Below, piece by piece: positions 32,595 to 44,002 of a DNA stretch of 64,000 nucleotides. Under the pieces are notes generated by a model, which made no database searches, was not told the DNA's origin, and was given only the letters and a program-made list of their open reading frames with translations. Location of the stretch: the NCBI GenBank assembly GCA_014529385.2, contig CM043967.1, positions 4,711,001 through 4,775,000 of the forward strand. The letters run 5' to 3'. The stretch is from Adiantum capillus-veneris. Taxonomy: Eukaryota > Streptophyta > Polypodiopsida > Polypodiales > Pteridaceae. Both the position numbers and the translations under genes were made by a program. Within the stretch, counting starts at the first letter, position 1. Every line of letters starts with the position of its first letter.

Positions 32595-32965
32595 ATCAAC
32601 TCTTTTCATGTTTTTCCTAGTCAAAATTAATTGTACGAGCTATAGACACTACCACACACGAGTGATAAGACCTCCCAAACTATCAGTTTTTGTTCAAATC
32701 CTATTTTTGCCGCTCTTCTCATGAGGTTATTGGGTACACCTTTAACCCAAGGTCTGGTAGTGAACCAAAAACTCCATTTATTGGTAACGAAATTTTCAAC
32801 CTACACCTTATCTGTTCGAGGCGGGGTTCACTATCGTAACACCGGGTTATGGATATGCCAAAATCCTTGGTTATGAGAGGACCTAAAACTCCCGGTTGTC
32901 AAGTACACCAAAAACTAGAGGTATCACGAGAGTTGTCTGTCTAGTTCGGGCTTGAGGGGGGGGAT
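32595..32965 (+). other. GagLTR-2 3' untranslated region and PPT
   Basis: About 370 bp without coding signature between the gag stop and the 3' LTR, ending in a polypurine tract. There is no room for pol. Confidence 0.6.
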
Positions 32966-33136
32966 TGTGGGGCATTCAAACCCGGGTTCAGTTACCCTGT
33001 GGGAAACAAGTCCTAAGGCATGCAGATCAACTCTACTTCATTTAGAAGTTTGCATGGCAACCCTTTGCTATATATTGTAAGGTTTTACAAAGGAATAATA
33101 TACATAGCGTACTTTTCAAATCCATCGACTCATATT

Positions 33137-33219
<83 letters not shown>

Positions 33220-33286
33220 ACTTCTGCACGCACCTCGCCATGGATCCTCTCTACCTACACCCTCCATAGCTACACAACACTCAGCA
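32966..33286 (+). repeat. GagLTR-2 3' LTR with long (CT)n tract
   Basis: 321 bp, starting TGTGGGGCATTCAAA. The CT tract is about 80 bp (33138-33217), so the two LTRs differ in repeat number. The LTR is preceded by the purine tract GGGCTTGAGGGGGGGGAT. Confidence 0.9.
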
Positions 33287-33589
33287 CAGTGTGCCCTGCC
33301 CAATTTATGTGTTGCGCCAAGAGAATGCATAGGCATGGGGAATTGGATGCAGATAATGAACCTTGCAGTGTTGTCAAGCTAGAGTCCTGGTTGTGCAATC
33401 GAATCATTTACAGTTGTGAATATATGTCCTTTCTGTCACACACAAAATAGGAGTTAAACACAATTATCATTGCCTTCATCACGTGTGTGTCCTCAGTTGC
33501 AATCTAAAGTGGCGTTTTGGGATTATGCTATGTTGAGCATACTCTACCGTCCTTTCAGAAAAATCTTTTGGACTAACCAAGTAAATATA

Positions 33590-35880
33590 GTGAGCCTCAA
33601 CTTGCCCCTCCATGTAGCTCTCTTGTGGTGATGAATGTGGAAAACTTTTCATACTTCCTTATTGTATGCCAACCATCGGTGTTGCAAAATAGAATTTCGC
33701 GCAGTATCTTGGTGAAAGAAGCATCAAGTTGTAGAATAGGAGGTTGTAATTGGTTGTCCTGGTAGCTTCTTTCAAGGAAAACTTGTTTACCTTTGTACAT
33801 GTTGAGGGTTCAAATGCTTCTCTAGGAATCAAGACAATGGTAAGAGACCTCTTTCTGAGCAAGGGCTTCCATGGTTGCCTCCAATGTTTGAAGGCTTGCA
33901 TGATCAAGTCTTCCATCTACTAATATTTCCAACCCTAAAAGAAACCCTCGAGTACAATGGAGGGAACCAAATCCCTCACCTTCAATATAAGTACGTGAAA
34001 AAACAAATTATGCATTGTTTATTCTTTCCAAAGACCATCAACGACTGCCTTCTCTTCCTCAAGTAGGGATGCATGCTTTTGCATGAACTCGTGGATGGAG
34101 GCCACCATTGATGAAGTGCCATATGCAGTCTCTATGCTTCTCTAAGCTAGAGACAAATACAGAGAACTATCTCTTCTAGGTACATCAATATCTACAACAA
34201 CAATTGATGGATGGCTTGTTCGAATTTTGATTGTGGTCATGAGAATGGATTCTACAAGCTTAGTCTTTTCAAGCGGGGTGACTCCATGTTGGATATATGC
34301 AAAGGTGTCTCCAATTTCTCCATGACAACCGCACTAGTTTGGAATATAGAGCCTTTAAAAGACATGGGCTAATGTTTTTGTGCTCTCATGGTGAAAGCAG
34401 CATCAACAATTGGCCTTTTTACAAAATGAGCTTTGACAAATCGTTTTTGTGTGGCCAAAATACTCCCACTTCATCTCTAGCCTATTCTCAAATTGATGCT
34501 TCTGTGCACATCCTTGGCAGGAGCATTGCATCAATTTATGAAAGTAATCACCTATCACTTGCATCCAATTGGTTGAGCTCAACATTAGCAACCCCATTTA
34601 GCGACCACTTGAGCCCAAAATCCATGCCATGCGCTATTGTGCAGGCTTCGAAAGGGGGATTGTTAGCGTACACAATCTTGAGTTCTTGTTGATAATCGGT
34701 CTCTTCAGAATTCATCATTGCCTTCGCAGGCGAATGAGCATCTCTGACCAGTGGATGTTGGAGGGCCAATTGGATGTGAGCTGGTCGACGACGTTGAGGC
34801 AGTAGTCAAAGAGGAAGAAGGCCTCTTGCGGCACTTTGACAAGTCATTTTTGTGTGGCCAGAATACTCCCACTACATCTCTAGTCTATCCTCAAATTGTT
34901 GTCTCTGTGCACATCCTTGGCACGAGCATTACATCAATTATGAAAGTAATCACATGTCGCAGGTCCTTGGTTGTATGCGTGTCACAAATTGTAGGCCTCG
35001 ATTGTAGGTGTATGTGTACGGTGCTGCTTGTAGATGGAGTTTGCATGTAGCAAGTAGGTAATAGGTTGTCGAATGCATGTTGTGATGGGGTCAATAACCC
35101 TGAAAATAGATTGTGAAAAGCACTTCTAGGTGATTTTTTGCGATAAGTCTTGAGGCCAATAGTCCTTAAAAAGCCGTACGCATGTGATTTAATTACATCC
35201 TTGAAAAGCGATGTGCGGATTACTTCAGTCCAAAGAACACTATACGATGAAGCTCATTAATTGAAGGTAGGGATGTTGACAGCTTTCCCCTTCATGTGGC
35301 TCGCTCTCGTGTGGAGGAAGTGAAAAAGGATATTAGGCTTACCAAATAACAAGGTGAGAGCTCTTGGGTAGTATAGCATACAGAATGCATGCAAATATCC
35401 TCAAACGCATGCTCTTACCAGCTCCTTTTTCGCCCACGATGAGGAGTTCATATACCCGGGTCCTAGTTCTTCCCATGCTTGGAGCATGACCTGAACATCC
35501 TTCATCCCCATAGCTAGAATATCTCCCCCTAGTATGCTGGGAGGACTTATGAGGTCTAGGTAGGGCAAGAGTGTCACTTTTGATGGGTCCTAAAGACCCT
35601 TCAGATCAAGCTCACAAATCCTTGCTCTTGGCATCCTCCAACGGGTTCTCCACTGTCATAGGCAAACGGCCCAACGCACCCTTCATGTACCTCATCGCGT
35701 CCTCATCCCTGCCAAGGTGCATGAACTATGCTAAGGTGCAATGGATTCGTAGATGAGTTTCTAGAAAGGTTGGCGGGTTGACCAAAATGGGCAAAATAGT
35801 GGTAGCGATTTCAATGATCGCGGTCTTTCAACATTGTTGCTTTTCTCAAGAAGTTTCTCTTTAGCAACGTTCTCATCAGC
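33590..35880 (-). pseudogene. decayed minus-strand gene of unknown function with a Walker-A-like motif
   Basis: Coherent protein-like stretches occur on the minus strand in shifting frames: RVYELLIVGEKGAGKSM (near 35395-35465, matching G-x4-G-K-S), EDAMRYMKGALGRLPMTVE (near 35660-35720), GEIGDTFAYIQHGVTPLEK (near 34270-34330), SMVASIHEFMQKHASLLEE (near 34050-34110), and SYQDNQLQPPILQLDASF (near 33720-33775). The phrases look like real former coding sequence, but stops and frameshifts break them. I do not recognise the family beyond a possible P-loop NTPase. The reading seems to continue across the Copia-H insertion site. Confidence 0.4.
34435..34958. repeat. duplicated segment of about 120 bp (34435-34553 and 34840-34958)
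   Basis: Both copies begin GACAA(A/G)TC(G/A)TTTTTGTGTGG and run through CTGTGCACATCCTTGGCA to GAAAGTAATCAC. They differ by about ten substitutions. They lie in direct orientation about 405 bp apart within the decayed gene, so they may be repeated exons or an old duplication. Confidence 0.7.
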
Positions 35881-36106
35881 TGTTACCATATACATGTGGT
35901 AGTGATGTGTGTGAACACACTAGGACCGTCGGGGCATTTTTCCCCTATTTACGAGGTTTTTTCCCCCGAGCATTGTATATACGCACATCACTCTAGGCTA
36001 TCTATCTTTCCATTGCATACTAAGAAACACACTCTCTATTGTGTGCCTTGAGCTTCCTTCGTCTTCTCCAAGCTGTGTGCGTTTCTCTGCAACACTAATA
36101 ACAACA
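35881..36106 (+). repeat. Copia-H 5' LTR
   Basis: 226 bp, TGTTACCATATACATGTGG...AACAACA, with TATA-like TGTATATACG near 35976. The PBS after it is decayed (TTAGTACCAGAGC). Confidence 0.9.
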
Positions 36107-36468
36107 ATTAGTACCAGAGCAGGTTGCGTCCTCCTGGGCTTAGTCGGCAGCTGCTCCAGCACACGCCTGCTCACTTTCTTTGATTTCAGTGAGCTTTGGC
36201 AAGCATTCATAGGTCGACAAAAATTTCGGGAAAACTCGTAGAGCTTAGTTTGCTCAGATTTTTGATTCGGGCTCATTTCGGCCTCCGTTTCCACTACAGG
36301 CAGTACTGCACAGGCTATTTCGTCAGTTTGTGCAAAAATTTTGTCAGTGTCGTTATCTGCATAAGAGGTGCCTCATAGTCTTCTACCGTTTGTGCTATAT
36401 AGCACGTGTTGTTCCCGCTCCGTTTTTCCTATTTTCGGGCAGTTTTCACATCGGGTGTAGCATTTACC

Positions 36469-39400
36469 ATGGCTGACAACAACACAGATGTGTTCAAGAT
36501 GTTTTCTGCTGAGGAGAGGTTGGATGGGGACAACTACCTTATCTGGGCTTATATGATACAACATGTTCTTGTGTAAAAGGGCGTCTGGAACATTGTGCAG
36601 GGCATTGATGTACGTCCTGGTTCTGAGGATGTATGCGATGTTGAGGATGTTGCAGGTCTTGCTGCAAGGATTGTTGCTCTTAGAGTTGTTTTGCCTACAA
36701 CAGAACAAGGTCGTTGGGATGTAAAGGATGCACAGGCTCATGCATTGATTGCGTTGACTGTGAAGCGCACCATTGTTCCTCGCATTCATTCAACAAAATC
36801 AGCAAAAATGGCTTGGGATATTCTAAAAGGTGTTTATGCAAGCCGCAATGAGGCTAAAATTGCTTTGCTGCGTAAAGAGCTAGAGTCAAAGATTATGCAT
36901 GAGGAAGATGACATGGACACTTTCCTTGCTGGTATCAAGGATATCAATGAGCAACTTATTTCTGCAGGTGAAGTCATTTCAGACAGTTCCCTTGTGCAGA
37001 CTGTTCTTGATGCTTTACCAGATTCCTACTAGACTTTTGCTAGTACTTGGAGACTGATGACCCAAGGAAATCCTGAAGTTGTCAAGTTTGATGCATTATG
37101 CACATTGCTATTGCAAGAGTCACTTTCCAGAAAAAACAAAACTAGGCAGCGTGCAGTTGAACAGGCTTTTATTGCTTCTCAAAAAAAGGGTGGTAACAAC
37201 AATGCGGCCACTTCTTATGGTTCTACTACGAGTGGCAAGACTTTTGTTCCTAATGCTTCTGTTGGCAGCAATTCGTCTGGAAATTCTGGTGATAAGGGCA
37301 AATAGAAGATGCGTTGCCATTATTGTAAAGCCAATGATCACTTGATCAAGTCGTGTCCTAAGTTGAAGGCCAAAGAGGGTGGTTCCACTGCAAATGCTGG
37401 TTCCACTACAAATGCAGCCATTGTTGAGTTTTCTGTGAAAGAAGACTGTGTCGCTGATGTTGATGCAGAATGGGCTTTTAGCGCAGAGTGCACTTACAAT
37501 CCTGTTGTCCATGATGCATGCTTGTCGGTTGTTGTAGATTCACATGTGTGGTATTTCGACAGTGGTGCTACAAAGCATATTACCTCACATCGTGAATTGT
37601 TTACCTCTCTCGAGTTTGTCCCTCGTGGGAATTCAGTCACTTGTGCCAACAATGCCTCTTATCCGGCTCAGGGAGTTGGAAAGATTGTGCTTACTCCTGC
37701 AAATGGCAGTTCCTTCCCACTTGTTGATGCACTTTATGTACTTGGGATCAAGAAGAATCTCTTGTCTGTATCCGCACTTGCTAGACTTGGACTTGTAGTC
37801 AAATTTGTGGATGACAGATGTACAGTTCATGATCTCAATTTTGGTGATGAAATTATTGCATCTGGCCTTTTGTGCCGTGGGCTGTATAAGCTCACTTTGT
37901 ATGACAAGTGTGGACAAAATTTTGCAAATGCTGTTGCAGATTCAAGGGCTATTTTAGATGCAAAACTTTGGCATGCACGTTTTGGTCATCTGAATTTTGC
38001 CAGTTTGCTGCGTTTGCAAAAATCTGATATGGTTGCTTCTTTGCCGCCTCTTGAAGCACCTGTCAAACATGTTTGTGAAGGCTGTATTTTGGGTAAGATG
38101 CAGCGTTCGAAGTTTCCAAAGGATGGTTCAGTTCGGGCCACATGCAGGTTGCAGCTTGTGCATAGTGATGTTTGTGGGCCCATGCAAACTCCGTCCTTGG
38201 GCAATTACCTTGACTTCGTGACTTTCATTGATGATTACTCCAGGCATGCATGGGTATTTCCGCTTTAAGCAAAGTTCGAAGTTTTTATGTGCTTTAAACA
38301 ATTTCTAGCTATGGCTGAAAATGTCTCGAAATTGTACTATGGGCACCCTCCGTTCCGATCGAGGGGGGGAGTTTATGTCTCCTGAATTTAATGCATTTTT
38401 GGCTAGTCGTGGGATAAAACACCAATGTACAGTGCCTTATACACCTCAGCAAAATGGTGTTCCTGAGAGAAAAAACAGGTCACTGACGGAAATGGCACGA
38501 TGTATGGTCAAAAGTCAAGCTTTGCCGCATTCTTTTTGGCTTGAGGCCATCATGTGTGCCACTTATGTACTAAACAGGTGTCTTACGAAAGCTTTGCAGT
38601 CTATTACTCCATATGAAGCATGGCATGATAGAAAGCCTTCTATTGAGCACATGCGTATTTTTGGCTGTTTGGCATATGCTTTCGTGCCACAAACACAACG
38701 CAAAAAATTTGATGATAAGGCTGTCAAATGCATTTTTGTTGATTATAGTGCTAAAAGCAAAGGTTACAAGTTGTTTCATCCGCAAACAAAACGTATTCTG
38801 GTTTCACAGGATGTAGTGTTTATGGAAGATTCTGTTCAGCCCTTGCTGTCATGTACTAGAGACAGTAATGTAAGTTCACACGACATTTATGACACTTTCT
38901 TGCCTCTTTTTAGTGGTGGAAATACGAATGAAAGTTCCAATGAGGCAAATGTACAGCCTATGGGGGTTTCTGAAAATGTTACAGATCAGCCTATTACTGA
39001 TGCAGATGTACATGATGTACTTGATGAGGAAAGGGCTGAAAATGAGCATGCTAGAGGTATGCCAAAATGGTTGGCGCACCCTTTGTGTGACAGTAAATTG
39101 GATGCACCTTTGTCTAAGTCGAACTTGTTTAGGCTCTCGCCATGCATCTTATGCATCAGATTGTTATGCTTTGGCTGTGTCTAGCTTACATGATGTTGAG
39201 GAGCCTTTGTCTTTTGATGAAGCACAAAATTCAAAAAATTGGATGGCTGCCATGCAATCAGAATATGATGCACTTATAGAAAATGACACATGGACTTTAT
39301 GTGATTTGCCTCCTGGCAAAAAGGCTATTGGTACGAAGTGGGTTTACAAGTTGAAACGCAAGCCGGATGGTGAGATCGATCGCCATAAGGCTCGACTTGT

Positions 39401-40066
39401 TGCAAAGGGTTATGCACATCAAAAAGGCATAGATTATGAAGAGACTTTTGCTCCCACTTGTTGTATGACTACTGTGCGTTTCTATGTGCATTGGCAGCTC
39501 ATTTTGGTTGGGATGTACATCAATCAGACATTGTTATTGCTTTCTTGAATGGTGACATATTTGAGGAAGTTTATGTAACGCAGCCTCGTTGTTTTGTCAT
39601 AAAAGGACAAGAGGACAAAGTGTGCAGATGTAAGAAGGCTTTGTATGGGTTGAAGCAATCTCCTCGTACTTGCTATGAGAAAGCTGACACTCATTTGATC
39701 AAACGAGGCTTTCGTAACAGTCCAACAGAAATCACATTATATGTAAAGCATGGGGGTGATGTACTTCTCATTGTGGTTCTTTATGTTGATGATTTGTTGA
39801 TCATTGGACCAAATGAGAGACATATTGCTGAATTTAAGGCTGATTTGAATGCTACTTTCAAGATGAAAGATTTGGGGCTGTTTCATCATTACTTGGGTAT
39901 ATAGTTTAAGCAGTGTGATGGTGGTATTGCCTTGCGTCAGAAAAGTTACATAGAGACACTGCTATGTAAGTGTGGACTTGAGGATTGCAAACCTATTGCC
40001 ACTCCCATGGAAACAGGTTTGAAGTTGAGTCTACATGATGCTGGCGATCTTGCTAATGTTACTCTT
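36469..40066 (+). pseudogene. Copia-H gag-pol, truncated in RT
   Basis: The start MADNNTDVFKMFSAEERLDG is fixed by the same ATG in the two sister copies. Gag spans 36469-37305; the knuckle CHYCKANDHLIKSC starts at 37315; the protease keeps its catalytic D-S-G (WYFDSGATKHIT, Asp at 37558-37560). GAG-pre-integrase follows (LWHARFGHLNF), then integrase (HSDVCGP, LRSDRGGEF, QQNGVPERKNRS) and RT (KARLVAKGYAHQKGIDY, LYVDDLLIIG). In-frame stops: TAA 36574, TAG 37030, TAG 37303, TAA 38266, TAG 39902; frameshifts lie near 38330, 39115 and 39475. Confidence 0.85.
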
Positions 40067-40293
40067 TGTTGGAATTAGGGTTGAAGAGAAATGCACACAG
40101 CTTGGAGAAGACGAAGGAAGCTCAAGGCACACAATAGAGAGTGTATTACTTAGTGTGCAATGGAAAGATAGATAGCCCTAGAGTCATGGGCGTATATACA
40201 ATGCACAGGGGAAAAAACCTCCTAAAGAGGGAAAAAATGCCCCAGTGGTCCTAGTGTGTTCACACACATCACTACCACATGTATATGGTAACA
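40067..40293 (-). repeat. Copia-I 3' LTR
   Basis: 227 bp; on the plus strand TGTTGGAATTAGGG...TATGGTAACA. It sits directly against Copia-H codons, with CTCTT (40062-40066) as the presumed target copy. Confidence 0.9.
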
Positions 40294-40368
40294 AATCCCC
40301 CTTGGAGTGATGCGGTGAACGAGAGCTGGCACATGAGTAAAGGGTAGTGCCATGCCCTAAGGACATGA

Positions 40369-41123
40369 TCAGTCCACAAAGGGGAGTAAGCCCAAAGCTT
40401 TGTGGAAAGCTTCAAGCTTCTCACGAGACAATGCCTTTGTGAAAAGATCTGCAAGGTTGTCCTGTGTTGGCACATAAGCCAAGCTGATCTCTCCTGTTGA
40501 GAGCCCCTCCCTGACATAGTGGTAATGCACCTCAATGTGCTTTGTGTGAGCATGAAAAACTGGGTTTCTCGCAACTCCCAATGCGCTCTGCCTGTCAGTG
40601 TAGATAGTGTTGGCAGTGTCCTGTCCAACACCCAAATCATCCATAAGGCGTCTGAGCCATACACACTCAACCGTAGCTGTGAAGACTGCCCTGTACTTAG
40701 CCTCACAACTCGAAGTGGCCACAGTAGGTTGCTTCTTGCTCAACCATGATATACATGAACTGCCAAGCATGAAACAAAAACCACTTGTGGACACTAGCGT
40801 GTCAAAACAACCAGCCCAATCTGAGTCCGAAAAAGCATGTAAGTCTCGCGGCAATGATCCCCCCTTGGGATAAAACAAGCCAAGGTGTAAAGTGCCACTA
40901 AGGTAGCAAAAATCCTCTTGACAGCCTCCCAATGCTTAGACCCTGGGCTATGCATAAATCTGCTAACCTGTGAGACTGCAAACTGAATATCCGGCATCGT
41001 GTTGCATACATAAATGAGGCAGCCAACAACAGTTTGATAAAGAGTGACATCAGCAGGATCGCCAGCATCATGTAGACTCAACTTCAAACCTGTTTCCATG
41101 GGAGTGGCAATAGGTTTGCAATC
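40369..41123 (-). pseudogene. Copia-I RT end and RNase H
   Basis: The minus strand reads PIATPMETGLKLSLHD, LIYVCNTMPDIQFAVSQ, then after a frameshift HAFSDSDWAGCFDTLVSTSG, SWLSKKQPTVATSSCEAKY, HTKHIEVHYHYVREGL and LADLFTKALSREK. RNase H is largely intact, with the acidic SDSDWAG motif, and ends GLLPFVD. Confidence 0.85.
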
Positions 41124-41138
41124 GCGTTGCCTATTTGA

Positions 41139-42660
41139 GTTTTTTTTTTGGTATTAAAGATACCCCTCTAATTCAACCCAAGATAACATTTGTGGTCTCT
41201 ACTAGCTAGCCAAAAAATTATCTACCTACTACAAAATTAGTAACATTGCATTTTTGGTGTGACTATGCACCAAAGATGCAATTTTACAAATTCTATCCTC
41301 CCTACTCGCTCTAACTTCACAATTCTCACTAGTTCAAATTGTTGTAGATTTTGCTCATAGATTCCTTTGTAGACTCCACGCTTATTTCAAACACTTGTAG
41401 GCAATTTTCACCTTGTGCGGTAGGTCCACCTGATGGAAGGGCTCCAAGGGCCTCCTGCATGAGGGACTCGAGCTCAAAGTTGGTGAAGCAACAACTCCTT
41501 CCAGGGCTCCTCCCCTGGAAGCAGTCCTTTGACAACAACCTTCCCAAGAAGGACTCTGCTTTGTTGTGCTAGGTCGATGATCCCCAGCCCCCCCCCCCCC
41601 CCCCCCCCCCCCGAGAACATAGTGTGGTGATGACCTGCCAAGCTACTTTGGCCTGGGCTAACTGGGTATCGTGCCATGACGTAAGAAAGTTCTTGATCAA
41701 CCTCTCTAGTTGTATGATACAGGAGCTCGAGAAGATCCAACAAGATGTGATGTACCACATAGTAGACAAAGAGCGTTGACCGCTACAATTCTGCCTGCCA
41801 AAGAGAGCCATGCCGAACTCCAATGCAGCAACTTCCTCCTAATGGAAAGGAGGAGGGAAGCAGTATGCTGCTCAGAGGAAAGTCTAGGCCAACCTGACAA
41901 CCCAAGTAACAAACGACACTTGGCGACCAATTAGGAGTAGGAGCACTTCCAACCCAAAAAGTTGATGTCTTCCTCCAATTGATCAGTGCTCCTGATGCAC
42001 AACAAAACACCCAAGAGCGTGCTCACACATGTGCAAATTGGCCTCCTGGCCCTCCAAGTACAAGGCCAAGTCATCAACAAACTCAACGTCAAGAAGCTCA
42101 CTTGTCTTAATAGGGAGCTCGAGACCACGCAAGCTAACCTGCTAAGAAATCAAAAATCTGCTCATCGCCTCAACATAGAACAGAAAGAGGAAGGGGGCTA
42201 GAGGGCAACCCTGTCTGACCAAACGCGTGAGCAAGAAGAGTTCCCCTCTTCCCCCTGCCAAAAGCACCTGACTGTGCACACACTTGTAAAGAGTTGACAT
42301 GCCTTTGATCCAAGCATCTGAAAACCCATCCTGTGTAGAGTGCCCTCCAGGAAGTCCCAGTCAACTCTGTCATAGGCATTCTCAAAATCGAGAAGGAGGA
42401 TCACTAGATCCTCTCCTCAAAGACGTGCGAGGACAGACGCCTCCCAAAAAATGAAGATGTTGTCAAGGATACTATGCTCCTTGACAAAACTTGTATGTGT
42501 CCCATGTATAATTCTCTCTAGTAGTTGATGAATCCTCAAGCTCAAAGCCTTTGCTAGAATTTTGTAGGATGAGTTGAGGACGGTGATGGGTAATTTTGAC
42601 GAGGTTCCTTGTGATTCATGAGAAAAAGAATTTACACAAAAGTTTCTTATAGCCACAAAA
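41139..42660 (-). mobile_element. 5'-truncated LINE (L1-type) retrotransposon
   Basis: The minus strand carries non-LTR reverse transcriptase motifs in order: PITVLNSSYKILAKALS, HTSFVKEHSILDNIF, LLLDFENAYDRVDWDFLE, VEFVDDLALYLEG (active site F-V-D-D, 42070-42081), KLLHWSSAWLSLAGRIVAV, and a C-terminal GLGIIDLAQQSRVLLGK. An A run (minus strand, about 41139-41149) fits the 3' poly(A) tail. The endonuclease domain is missing, as usual for 5'-truncated copies. Several frameshifts and a C homopolymer (41587-41612) interrupt it. The tail lies within 30 bp of the inversion breakpoint. Confidence 0.8.
41587..41612. repeat. homopolymer C tract (26 bp)
   Basis: A pure C run on the plus strand inside the LINE C-terminal region, where the minus strand encodes Gly. 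The LINE reads GGLGIIDL right after it, so the run expanded from a native Gly codon pair. Its length may be affected by sequencing error. Confidence 0.8.
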
Positions 42661-43932
42661 GTGGATTGTGCTCATAAAACCTTAGTGTTAATGTCCGCAT
42701 TATTCTCAAGCTTCTTAATATTATCATCTCTTTGCAAATAGACTTTTACGAGATCTTTCTCCAAAGAATGGTCCTTCTAGGTTATTTGGTGCTCTTGGAG
42801 GGCTTGCAGTAATCACCAGGGATGGTGCAATTTTTACCACTTCGTTGGTAGATTCTAGATGTGGCTCAATTGGTGGGATTTCCACAATTTTGTGTGACAC
42901 GATGACTTTATCCTTGTCTAAGTCGAGGTCAACTTCAAAAGCGTATGGCATTGCAAAGTAATTATCCATGGTTATGGGGGCTCCAAGAGGGTTGTCAGCC
43001 AAGGGGTCATGGTTCTCATCACTATTTCTCTATTCATTGGTCTTATGAAGCATGGGGCTTATTTGTGGAGGGGGGCAAAGGCATCTTGTGTGCATTGTTA
43101 GGTCAAGTTCGTACCAACAAAGTGGAGGTAATGCTAATCAAGTTGAAAGTGAGTGAATATATGGCTTCATCAACTCCTTTGTACCTCAAGTGTGTTGGTG
43201 CACTCCAAGCCATTGCCAAGATTAACTCTTGACTAGGATTTGGGTCACGAGACTCTCTACTATAAAATCTATTGTGGTTGTCAATGTAGATGAGACCTTA
43301 GTTATTATGTTGCAGTCGACAACATTTGGGTGGTCAATCTAGGATAGGCTTGATATAGGGTTTTATCAATATCAACCTTCGCCCTATCCTTAAGTTAAGG
43401 CCGTCATTTTCAAGTAGCTGCACTTCCACAAGGATGATCAGTGTGTCTATTTCTAGGTCTCGCTTGCTCTTGAGGTAAATCTTATCATCAAAATCTATAT
43501 AGCATGATCTTTTTACCAAAGATGCCATAAAGATACTGCAAATTATAATCAATCTGAATATAATTGTGTAGGTACATGATGCTTGGCCATTGTGCACGCA
43601 CAAGCTATGTTCACTTTTGATGCTAGTGAGAGCACACATTGAAGTGCTATTGTGCTCATGGAGGAGCTACTGCTCATGGTAAATCTCATTGTTGGAACAA
43701 TTGCCTTATAAACGTCCCTCTCTGGCTCAAACTTAGCCAATGTATGGGGGACCTTCTAGTCATTGCAGGAGCGCACTCACAAAGAGAGGTTGATTGTTGG
43801 TTAGACCAACTTGTAAAACTATATAAAGATGGAACTATCTCTCGACACAAAGCAAGGGAGGATGATGGACATAGGTGGAGCTTGGGTGGACAAACCGATA
43901 CTGATGGAAGGGTGACGATGCAGAGGCAAGGC

Positions 43933-44002
<70 letters not shown>

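Larger units (their letters stand above)
30678..33286 (+). mobile_element. GagLTR-2: second gag-only non-autonomous LTR element
   Basis: 2609 bp, with LTRs 30678-30988 and 32966-33286, a variant PBS (TGGTATCGGAGC), a strong PPT, and imperfect 5-bp target copies (CAATG at 30673-30677, CAGTG at 33287-33291). As in GagLTR-1, only a copia gag with two zinc knuckles is present and no pol. The gag sequences of the two elements align through the same motifs, so they belong to related families although their LTRs differ. Confidence 0.85.
35881..40066 (+). mobile_element. Copia-H, 5' part (host element of the nested pair)
   Basis: A plus-strand Ty1/copia element running from its 5' LTR (35881-36106) through gag, protease, integrase and most of RT. 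It stops after the RT codons for VTL, where an antisense LTR (40067) begins. Its LTR shares private variants (GAGCATTG, GCATACTAAGAAACACAC, GACCGTCG) with the LTR at 48039-48265, not with the other family LTRs. The 5-bp flank TCAGC (35876-35880) nearly matches the outer flank of that LTR (GCTAA, reverse TTAGC). I infer that 48039-49018 is its displaced 3' part. Confidence 0.85.
40067..41123 (-). mobile_element. Copia-I, 3' part (element inserted antisense into Copia-H)
   Basis: Minus strand: 3' LTR 40067-40293, purine tract, then RNase H and the end of RT. The sequence breaks off at 41123 inside the RT codons for D-C-K-P and continues as unrelated DNA. Its LTR shares TAATACAC and CCCCTGTGCATTG with the LTR at 49019-49245 and with no other copy. 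I infer that 49019-58087 is the 5' part of the same element, separated by an inversion with a breakpoint at 41123/41124. Confidence 0.8.

Noticed and set aside
42724-43002. 92-codon minus-strand frame with protein-like composition
   Set aside because: No recognised motif, no splice signals tied to other exons, and it lies in decayed spacer. It could be a relic exon but cannot be supported.
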